64,000 nucleotides of DNA from Azolla caroliniana (Eukaryota > Polypodiophyta): the NCBI GenBank assembly GCA_043228905.1, contig JBHGNT010000001.1, positions 25,482,001-25,546,000 on the forward strand, in the 5' to 3' direction. The notes under the pieces were generated by a model that had not been told where the DNA came from, did no database searches, and was given only the letters and a program-made list of their open reading frames with translations. Shown here piece by piece: positions 49,068-58,511 of this stretch (position 1 is its first letter; every line of letters starts with the position of its first letter). The position numbers and the translations under genes are program-made.

Positions 49068-50165
49068 AATATGTTCTTATTTATAGGTTTTTCCTTTTTT
49101 TTTCCCAAAATAATTCTACTTCCATTAGTTAAGAAAATGTACATAGGATAGTATATAACTCATATGTTACAAGCCCCTTTGCAATGGCTACAAAACATCA
49201 TGTATAAATGAAGCAACAAAGCCTCGTCACAAAATTACTTGACAGACTCCCCTCAACATGAGCCTCACACAATCCATATTCAGCAAAGACACCCTCCAAT
49301 CTCTTCATAATTCAACACCTACCTCTATGTTTGGTACCCTAGGAGGAAACAGTCACCGGGGTGGCTGATAAATCCACTTTGCATTGCCATCCACCATCTG
49401 TAACATCGGAGAACCTCTCCATTTAAGAAGGAAGCGATATCTAGCTTCTTCACTCGCATCAGAGGGCTCTTGAAGGCTGTCAAACTTTCCTTATAGCGTA
49501 GAAATCAAATTAAACCAAATCGTCATTAAACTCTCAGCCGATGGGTTTGCTTCCTGGTAAATGACTCCTTGCACCTAGATACCCACACTTGCCAAACAGT
49601 AACGCCAACCACTAAAAACCAAACATCTACGTATCGTTCATGTATGTAGAATGAATCTCCTTGAGCGGCAGGTTGAACTGTTCCATTCACCAACTTTAAA
49701 GAAGGGTTATTTCCATTCCACCCATGAAACCATGCTGCCGATTCAGTAGCTAACCAAACAATTGCTACACTTGATACCTGAACTTCAACCCCGCATTGAG
49801 CCAGAATTCTTAAGCTCCTCGTCCAAACTTCTTGGGCTCGCGGGCAGCTCTATAAACAATGGGCGATGTCCTCCAAACTCGCTCCACAGGCCTTGCAATT
49901 ACTCATGCCACCCCTTTTCCCCAGCCACTCTTCGGTTGTCCTCCAAACTCGCTCCACAGGCCTTGCAATTACTCATGCCACCCCTTTTCCCCAGCCACTC
50001 TTCAGTTGTCCTCCAAACTCGCTCCACAGGCCTTGCAATTACTCATGCCACCCCTTTTCCCCAGCCACTCTTCGGTTGGAACAGCCCGATGGGTGATTAG
50101 CTAAAAAAACACCTTGAACCTCTCAGGGAGGGATGAGTTCCATATCTTGCTCCTGGTTTTATCCA
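49068..50165 (-). mobile_element. LINE ORF2 3' fragment, heavily decayed
   Basis: Minus-strand reading near 49900-49790 gives the zinc-binding block NCKACGASLEDIAHCL, then a stop, then SCPRAQEVWTRSLRIL, as at the end of plant LINE ORF2. Downstream frames toward 49400 keep fragments such as ASEEARYRFLLKWRGSP. A 70-bp segment of it has been tripled. Confidence 0.6.
49868..50080. repeat. Three tandem units of 70 bp
   Basis: Units start CCTCCAAACTCGCTCCACAG at 49870, 49940 and 50010 and end CAGCCACTCTTCGGTTGT. They are nearly identical, so the tripling is recent and post-dates the decay of the LINE around it. Confidence 0.95.
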
Positions 50166-50189
50166 CAAAGACTGAATCGACAACTACAT

Positions 50190-50724
50190 GTTGATCATAC
50201 GATCATCGACAAGGAGTGCGAATGGTGTATCATCGGTGCACGTCTTAGAGAGCATGAGAGAGAGAGAGAGAGATTAAACCTTGATAACTTAAATTATTAT
50301 AGGGATTAAAACTTAACTATAACTAAAATATCTAAAAATATAATGAGAAAGGGAGAGAGGGCTAGCCATTAAGTATTAATTAAAAAGACTAAAACCCTCT
50401 CCTAAAACTCCTTATATAAACCTATCCACCCCTAATGGTCATTTTAGCACTGATGAGCCCCGTGGTGGGCGAAACTAGTTTGCTCATGACCATATCTCCA
50501 TGTAATTTATTTTTCAATCTTAATGATAATTAGTAATAGCTTTGCTCTTAATCTCTCTCACTCTCACTCTCTCTCACTCTCTCTCTTAACATGTTAGTAA
50601 CATTTGTTTTAGTCTTTTTAATTAATATTTAATGGCTAGCCCTCTCTCCCTTTCTCATTATATTTTTAGATATTTTAGTTATATTTAAGTTTTAATCCTT
50701 ATAATAATTTAAGTTATCAAGGTT

Positions 50725-50759
<35 letters not shown>

Positions 50760-50822
50760 GCTCTCTAAGCCATGCACCGATGATACACCATTCACACTCC
50801 TTGTCGACGATCGTATGATCAA
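50190..50822. repeat. Large inverted repeat, arms about 200 bp, loop about 210 bp
   Basis: The left arm (50190-50395) and right arm (50606-50822) are reverse complements over nearly their whole length. One example is GGGCTAGCCATTAAGTATTA against its partner near 50622-50645. The outer ends match around GTTGATCATACGATC. Arm differences are a few substitutions and the length of a GA/CT run. The loop (50396-50605) contains a TATATAAA box near 50412, a hammerhead ribozyme and a CT-rich tract. Confidence 0.92.
50435..50493 (+). ncRNA. Hammerhead ribozyme, type I, complete fold
   Basis: The invariant core is present: CTGATGA at 50450-50456 and GAAA at 50471-50474. Helix II is GCCC (50457-50460) paired with GGGC (50467-50470), with loop CGTGGT. 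Helix III is the minimal pair A50474-C50475 with G50478-T50479 around a two-base loop, as in the short-helix-III hammerheads of retroelements. Helix I pairs AGCA (50446-50449) with TGCT (50481-50484), has an internal loop (TTT against C), then pairs ATGGTCAT (50435-50442) with ATGACCAT (50486-50493) without mismatch. The cleavage site follows the T at 50480, giving GTT, an allowed NUH triplet although GTC is commoner. Activity is inferred from structure only. Confidence 0.85.
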
Positions 50823-51239
50823 CAAAACTCATGATCCCGCATTCTCTATGGAGGCCCATGTATTGGGGATAGGCACCCACGACGAGATAGCATCGTCAAC
50901 CACCGAGCCCTCGTTTCGTGCCGAGTGCCCCCACAAAACGTTATGTGGCTTTCCAATGGCGTCATCGACTTGTCTCTCATATCCTCTCACATGACAAGCT
51001 CTCAACACTCTACCTTACTTTTTGCACATCATTATGTTGTAAGCATGGGACTACATTCGGTAACCATGCATTTCCCATTTCTTATCCCTCTTTCATTGTA
51101 TATGTTCGGGACTACATTTGGTAGCCGACATTATTTTCATTTTGGATCTCAAACCCTAAACTATATTGCCAATCACAATGCTTGTCACCCACATCCCTAC
51201 ATATGCACTCACTCCTTGTTAGATTTTTCATATTTTTAA
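50823..51239. other. Unassigned sequence right of the inverted repeat
   Basis: A 78-codon frame (50758-50994, plus) starts in the right arm and runs outward, but it has no recognised domain. The right arm is continuous with this DNA, whereas the left arm ends against a LINE fragment. The right side may therefore be the original copy and the left arm its inverted duplicate. Confidence 0.35.
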
Positions 51240-52131
51240 CCCTACCTCTCCCATACTTTCACCTATTTTGGGCCCTACCATTCCCCTACTTTCTTCTATT
51301 TTCAACCCTCCCCCTCCTCTACTTTCTCCTATTTCCGGCCCTACCCCTCATATTTTCTCCTAATTTCAGCCCTACCCCTTCCCCTTCTTTTTCATATTTT
51401 TACTCGTACCTCTCCTACACTTTTATTAAAAACCTAATCTTTAGATTATATTTACCCACTACCCCCATCATCGATTTCCATATATTTTAACTTTACCCCT
51501 CCCCTTAACTTTTCTTTCTTTTAGTAGCTTTTTAATGCAACCTCGCTTTCCTTTTATTTGTAGTTTCTACCCTCACCCATGTTTTACCATTTTTTATTTA
51601 TTTTTCCTACCCCTCCCTCTTTTCTCTCCATAACACTCTTCTCCTTTTTTATTCCTCTTTCTCTTTGAATTTTTGGTTGCCCCATATATTTCTTCTCTCT
51701 CTCTCTCTCGTACCTCTCTCTCTTTCTTACTTTCATATCCTCTTTTGTAACTCTCCATCTCTCTCTCTCTCTTCCTCTATCTTTCTTACTTTTATATCCT
51801 ATTCTCTCTCTCTCTCTCTCCTACCTCTACCCCTCCCTTTACTTTTATATTACCACCTTACCACCTTACCCCTAACCTTAACCCTCCCTAGCTCATACCA
51901 AGTGTATCAAACAGTTTGGGTGTGCTCAAATCGTTCTTGGCGAACTTTTCACTTCACCTCCACTTTGTCAATTTACCCCCCTACCCCTCCCTTACCTTCC
52001 TAAATTACCCTCCTACCCTTCCCCCTCACTTTTTCAAAATTACCTTTCTACCCCTCCTCCTACTTTTACTTATTACCACCCTACCCCTCCCCTAAAACCC
52101 CCCTCATTTCTTAAAAACTAAACACCCTACC
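51240..52131. repeat. Pyrimidine-rich tract with short imperfect repeats
   Basis: The plus strand is dominated by C and T, with repeated blocks such as CCCTACCCCTCC and CTCTCTCTC. It continues on the other side of the hAT insertion at 57753, so it was one tract before the insertion. Phe/Ser/Leu-rich frames in it are artefacts. Confidence 0.8.
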
Positions 52132-52396
52132 CCCACCCCTAGTGTTGCCTTTTGACGGCCGTTTTAAACGTTTTTGACAAATTTAACCGTATATGAAGGT
52201 TAATTTGAAAATGAAACCGTAATTCTTGATGGGCATATATTTTATAAAAACATAAAAATGGTGGTTTAAAATTTGTTAATACCGTCAAATTTTGCTAAGG
52301 CCAATACAATAGTACATGTATTAATAGTTACAAATTACAATTCATAGGCCATAGCATATAGTTTTACTTAAGGAAAGTAAATGTGTAAACATATGT

Positions 52397-55300
52397 CTTT
52401 TTTTTCCCCCCCAAAAAAACTCATTCCATTATTATTATTATTATTATTTTCCAAATGAGACGAATTATGTACAAATCCCTAAAGGGACGTGATAGTTCCA
52501 TCTTATGTGGATGCCCACTGACTCAAGAAAGGGAGATGACGACCATTGTTGGATGAAGGCTATGCGTTGTCTTTCAACTCCCTCGGAGCTGCCCTTAAGG
52601 CCATCATATTGGCTCTTCAGAGTGGCTACAATTTCCTTCCATATCTCTTGCAGTAACCTTGTTGGATGGGCGGTTTGGGTGGAGAAGACTCGCCTACATC
52701 GTTGTTTCCATAGAATCCAAAGGGTTATTGGGCTGACCAATTCCAACACCTCTTGAGATTTGTCATTAAGAGGAATAGAGTGGACATTGCCTCTGGAGGA
52801 GAAAAGGACCTCTTGTGCTTTTATCACCAAAGTCATCCCCTCCTCCTGATGCTCGTATCAGCCAATTGCAGCCTGCCATGATAGCCAACATATATTTCCC
52901 CACTTGATTGAACCTTGCGCCTGGCATAATCGCAACTAGCGGCCAACCCCCCGCCATATTCGATGGGACGTTGGGCAGTCCCACAGAGCGTGTCGTATGG
53001 ATTCTACTGCATGTGGGCACTCTACACAATTAGGAGAGCTAAGGTTCCCACGTTGCCATGCTCCCACCGGTAGGGACTTATGTATTAACAGCCATTGGAA
53101 AGTGGTAATTCGGCTCACGTGTTGTTGCTTCCAGATTTTCTACCAAAACTTGGTGATTATTGCGGAGGGAACTTGAAATGTGTGCCAGACCTTCGTAGCA
53201 GCCGATTCTCGGGCGGCTTGAGCAGCTAGAATGTGGCGACCCCATCTAGTTGTGAATTGGAAGAAAGGGATGGGTTTGCTTCCTTGCCCTGTGTAGGGAT
53301 CACGCCATGTCCATTGCAAAGGGTCCCAACTGACCTTACGTAGCCATGTGTTTTCATGAATACATATATACCAATTGGGTTGTACTTTGATCGGATCAGG
53401 ATCTACAATCCATTTATGACCAGTGTACACGAGTACTTGAATGGCGTTATTCTGTGTTGGTGTCTCAGTGTCTCGCAATTCAGGGCCTTCGAGTCTGTTT
53501 GGTGATCCCCTACCTCTTGGGATCAGAGAACCCTCCTCCTCGTGTCCTATCCATTTCTCCATCGTCGTCCTTTGAGTAGCAGATTCCCTAATCAGTAGAG
53601 CGTTAATGATTTCCGATCTCATAGTCCATCCGCCCATGATTCCATGGAGTATGTTCGCCTGATCTTGTAGTGGCATTGACATAAACCATTGCCAACATTC
53701 TATACTTTTGCCTGGACCTTCTGCAATGTATCCCCATGACAACCCCTTACGTGATCCCAGTAGTTGATTAGATTCATCCTTGAGACATGGGTTCTATAGG
53801 ATACGTTGACTGAGCAGGCAGGTTCGGATCTCAGTTGATCATACTTGAGCCCTCGACAAATGTCACACCATGTCTTCCACATGGATGCACTGAATCTATC
53901 CTCCAAATGGCGGGAGAAACTAGGTTTGAGATCCATGTTTAGAATCCATCTCGTTTGGGGGGCCCAATTGACCCCTTTTCGTGGCCTAAAGTAAGCAAAA
54001 CGTAACCTCAGTAGCATTTTCCAACAATAATTTCCTGGTTGGAGTCCTCGCACCACAAATTTGGCAAGTAAGGCTTTCGATTGTGAAAGGGGATCAATAA
54101 GACCCAATCCCCCTCTTAACTTAGGCACTGTGAGTATAGGCCACGCCAGCTTGGCGCGAGCTACATGGTCTTCCTTACCAGACCAAATGTAGTTGCAGAC
54201 CAGTCGTTGAATCTGATGTATACTCTCCTTGGAGATTGTCCAGCATGATAGACTGTACCATGCTGTTGCGAGGAGTACCTGATTTGCCACTATGATGCGA
54301 CCTGCTAGCGACAATTTTTTTCGAGCTCAAATGTATCAACTTTTGTCGAATGGAAAGGATAACGGGTGCAATCATAGTCTCTGGCGGTATGTTGAAACCA
54401 ATTTGGAAGCCCAAATATTTGGTGCTCGCTCGTTGATTGATCCATTTGAAAGTGGGGTGTGGGTGCCACGCCGGATGTGTTTCCTGAGAGAGCCATATTG
54501 CACAGGATTTGTGCCAATTGATCATGGCGTTGGATCTCTTGCAAAATAAAGCTAGCCCACTTTCTAGCTTTTGGAGGTTTTCCAGGTCTCCTTGCAAGTA
54601 GACTGTTGTGTCATCTGCAAATTCTATATCAAGGATGCTTTGGTAAGAATGAGGTATGGGAAGACCTCGTAGGTTGAGATGTCGCGAGTTGAGAAAGCAA
54701 GAGAGTGCTTCGGTATATAATAGAAATAAGGATGGAGCTAGTGGGCATCCCTGTCATACAGAGCGGGATATTCGGAAAAAGGGGCCCCTTTCACCTGCCA
54801 GCGAAACGCAACTGCTGCCATTCCTATAAAATCCTGCAATGGCTTTGATCTATGTCTCTTGAAAGCCGAGTTTCCTCATCACACTTTCTAGAAAGTTCCA
54901 ACATACCCTGTCATATGCTTTCTCAAAATCTAGTAGCACCACCGCCACCTTCTTGTTGGTCCACTTGGCAAGGGCTACTGCTTCCTAGAATGAGAAGAGG
55001 TTGTCTAGGATGCTCCGATTTCTAACGAAACCTGTCTGGGACGGATGAATGAGTTGAGGGAGAAGTGGAGTTAAACGGCGTGCCACGATTTTTGCGAGCA
55101 ACTTATAGACAATATTGAGAAGAGTAATGGGCCACCACTTGTGAATGTCGTTGGCATTCCCACCACTTTTAGGAATGAGATGTATCATCCCCTGTCCAAA
55201 TTCCTCTGGCATGCTTCTAGAGGTGATGATCTCCTCATATGCCTGGAGGAGATCTTCTTTAATAGTGCCCCAAAGGCATGTGAAAAAGTGTGGGGTGAGA

Positions 55301-56892
55301 CCGTTGATTCCGGGGTAGCTCTCGGCATCTAAATCAGTGAGGGCCTCCCATATCTCAATGATTGATAGGGGATGCACGAGCCAGGTATTCATTTCCGGCG
55401 TGACTTTCTCGGGTATGCTTTGGAGGATAATATCATCGCTTATGTCTTCCCTTGTAGCTATAATGTCTTCAGTAAGTAGGCGGCTATAATACCTTGTGGC
55501 AATATTCCTCATTTCGTCGCCATCCTCAGTGGTCGTTCCATCCTCCCGATTGAGGCTGCGCATCACAGTTCTAGTGTACCTCTGGCCTTTGGAGTGGAAG
55601 AATTCATGTGGTTTTGTCCCCTACTCGAATCCATCTCGCCATGCTGCCATGAAACTCCATGTCATATATTGCCTTTTCTGCCATGCTAAGTTCCTGTTTG
55701 GCCGTGGCGACTTGTCCTGCGATCCAAATACAGGACGGGTATCCCTGTTGGAGTTGTTGTAAGGCTATTAGTCCCAATTTTGTCCTATGTCACTTCTCTT
55801 GAGCATCATTGCGTCTGGACTTGACAATCTCATGTAGGAGAGTAGAGGTTCTTGTTAATTTAGCTAAAAGTTTGTCCGATGCTGATGAGCCATTGACCGG
55901 AAATGACCATTGGTTGGATAGTTGGTCCTTCACGTCTATAAGTGTGTAAATAGTGTGTGGGATGCGAGTCTGGAATGGGCCCCATTTTTGGTGCAATTGA
56001 AAATGACCAGCTACCGGGTAATGGTTAGAGAAAGTCGTGCCTAGAGTTATGCGACACCACCCTCCCTTCGCTTCTAGAACCTCCCCCACATAAATGCGGT
56101 CAATGCGAAATAGGGTGGGTCCACTATTCCACCTGTCTAATCGGGAGAATAGGAGAGAATCCCTTTTCCGTTGGAAGTTGGCAGAATGCCATATGTCTTG
56201 TAGGTTAAGGTGGACACATAGCTTCTCCCATTGTTTGCGTTCCCTTCCTTGTGGAACTATGGGGTTGTTGTTGGAGCTATCGTGAATGGATTCGATCATA
56301 TTAAAATCCCCTCCAATGCACCACTCTTCCACACCCACTACTTGTAGGCGGATGCGGTCCCAGAATGTTGCTCTTTCTGTTCTGTTATTTGGAGCATAAA
56401 CATTCATGAAGTTCCATCGTTGCCCTTGGATGGTCAACGTGCAAAAATGTGCCCTACCAGGTATAAGTGATTCTTGGTGTATTAAGCCTTGGGCTAGATG
56501 TTCCCGAATCAAAGTGCAAATACCACCATGATTTCCATCCTCCCCAATTGCTGGCTCCCAAATCGTTCGCCATGATCTTGGTAGAAGGTCTCCGACTTCC
56601 TTTAACTGTGTGCTATCGAGGTGGTGTTCCTGCAACATGATGATGTTAGCACCACTCCCTAGTAAATATTCTTCAAGATCCCTTCTCAGTTTCCATCTAT
56701 TTTGCTGGTCTAGTCTACTTCTGAGTCCTTGCACGTTCTATGTTATAATCTTCATACTCATGGAATGGGTGGGAGGTTGCCAGTTGTGCCTGGTGCTTTG
56801 TACAACAGGTCGTGAGTCGGGAGCACTCACCATTTAGACATCCTCATTCCATTAGTTATAAAATTTTACAAATGAGATGATTATGTACAAAT
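52397..56892 (-). mobile_element. L1-type LINE inserted in the hAT element
   Basis: A 15-bp perfect target duplication TGTGTAAACATATGT flanks it at 52382-52396 and 56893-56907. At the 3' end (low side) it has an A-run, a G-run and an ATT/TAA simple repeat. Only ORF2 is present, from about 56761 down to 52465. The endonuclease frame 56734-55790 includes IIMLQEHHLDS, FMNVYAPN, CIGGDFNMIES and FRIDRIYV. Its conserved final SDH reads SNH, and the initial WN motif is lost because the Trp codon is TAG at about 56744. Reverse transcriptase follows with FEKAYDRV near 54930 and EFADDTTVYLQ near 54610. The zinc domain is at about 53118-52960. Many stops and frame changes show it is dead. Confidence 0.9.
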
Positions 56893-57329
56893 TGTGTAAA
56901 CATATGTTATGTGATATGATAAAAGAGAAGGAAAATAAACTTAGGGTTTCTCCTATTTTCAACCCATTCCTCTCTTTTGTTTGTTTGTTTCTCTCTCTCT
57001 CTCTCTCTCCCCATTTGCTTCTATTTTTTATTTTATTTCTCTCTGAGTCTCTCCCTTGCTTTGATCAAGTTGTAATTATTTCTCAAGCTCTTTGCGTTGA
57101 TCAAGTTGTACTTTGTTCTTTCTTTCTTTCCCATCTTCTCTCTCACTCACAAGTTATAATTGATCATTGATGGAATAAATTCACAACTTCGCAACTCTCA
57201 CACACAAGTTATAATTTATCATTGATGTCAATGCATGTCTTCAATTTTACATGATGCAAAGGCTTGTGAAATGGAACTCTATAGATTTGTTGACACTTTA
57301 CGTTTAAATTGTGAAGGCTATACTATGCA

Positions 57330-57608
57330 TGAAGCTTGGCGTATGTTTTGCAAAATGAGGATTGGCAAGATAGTTTCCCTCATTTGATGAAATTATGGCA
57401 CACTACTTTGGTTATTCCATCTAGCACGATTTCGTGTGAGAGAGGGTTCTCTAAGCAAAATCTCATCAAAGAGATGAAAAGAAACCAATTGAATATAGAA
57501 CATTTAGATGATTTAATGGGAGTCTCATTGAATGGGTCACACATTGAAGATATAGAATGGGATTGTGTATATGAAATTAGGAAAGATGCAAAGGATAGAA
57601 GGGTATAA
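57330..57608 (+). pseudogene. hAT transposase, C-terminal dimerisation domain fragment
   Basis: The frame reads LWHTTLVIPSSTISCERGFS, then QNLIKEMKRNQLNIEHLDDL. This has the CERxFS and RNxL landmarks of the hAT dimerisation domain. A stop lies just upstream (near 57330), and no BED zinc finger or catalytic core is present in the element. The fragment is oriented toward the right terminal repeat, as expected. Confidence 0.85.
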
Positions 57609-57752
57609 TATATTGTTTAGTACGAATATTCAATGTATTTACTTTTTAAAGGGCTATTTTTTCGACAAACCGTCATTTGAGGGGCAAATTTTTTGGAATA
57701 CCGTTCTCATGACAGGTAATGTTAACTGTCAAAAGGCAACACTGCCCACCCC

Positions 57753-58164
57753 TCCTCTCTCTAATTTTTTTCCTTTTTTTTTCTCTCTCACACTTAAGCT
57801 ATCACTTCTCCCTCTCTTAGTTTTTCCTTTCCTCTCTCAAAATCTTTTCCTATCCTATTTTATCCACCTTTCTATTTTTGTTTTTCTACCCTCACCCATG
57901 TTTTACTTTTTCTTACCCTACCCCTACCCCTCCCCATCCCCATCCTCTTCCTAAATCCATATATAGCCTTCCAACTTTTTCTTTTCCTCTTTCCCCACAC
58001 TTGTCTCTCCCCTATTTCCTTTCTCTCTCTTAGTTTGTCTAGTTTACACATGCATCTCTCTCCTCTCTCTACCCTCTTTCTCTCTCTTACTTTTCTCTCG
58101 TTTTCCCACCCTTGATCCTCGTAGATCTACTCACTCCCCTTATGTCTACTCATTCCTCCTCCCC
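57753..58164. repeat. Pyrimidine-rich tract, right part
   Basis: This is the continuation of the tract at 51240-52131 across the hAT insertion. It ends in CCTCCTCCCCCCCC near 58165, where the 3' end of the next LINE appears to begin. Confidence 0.7.
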
Positions 58165-58511
58165 CCCCGAAAGAAAAAACACCACCATGACTAACTTACA
58201 ACAAACTATAGAACCCCTTCTATCTAGGGATCTAAAGAAAACTACGACACCAAACTCAATGCCACCCTACACACCAATTCAAATGGCGAATATGATGATA
58301 TGTGACCTTGCAAAGTTCTCTCTCTTCCTGGTTGAGATTTCGTGACTTCTCTAGCACTGTCAATTGCCACAAAAGAAGTCCTTTTAACTTTAGAACATAT
58401 TTTCTCACCCCCACTCGCGAATAAAAAATGAAGGCATTTCGCATATTCCAATTGAACCATAGCCCCCAATACCTCAAGAACTCAAAAATAATTTGAGAAT
58501 GAGGCATTGGT

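Larger units (their letters stand above)
52140..57744 (+). mobile_element. hAT-superfamily DNA transposon with intact ends, carrying a LINE
   Basis: The termini are inverted repeats of AGTGTTGCCTTTTGAC (52141-52156) and GTCAAAAGGCAACACT (57728-57743); the outermost bases are T at 52140 and G at 57744. They are flanked by a perfect 8-bp target duplication CCCACCCC at 52132-52139 and 57745-57752. Eight-base duplications are the hallmark of hAT. A C-terminal piece of hAT transposase lies at 57330-57608. Without the 4.5-kb LINE and its target duplication the element would be about 1.1 kb, so it is a deletion derivative. Confidence 0.92.

Noticed and set aside
51182-52003. Leu/Ser/Pro-rich frames of about 100 codons
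   Set aside because: They lie in the pyrimidine-rich tract and mirror its composition.
55870-55900. CTGATGAG followed by GGAAA, a second hammerhead candidate
   Set aside because: No helix II can form between the two core parts, and the sequence is part of the LINE endonuclease reading frame.
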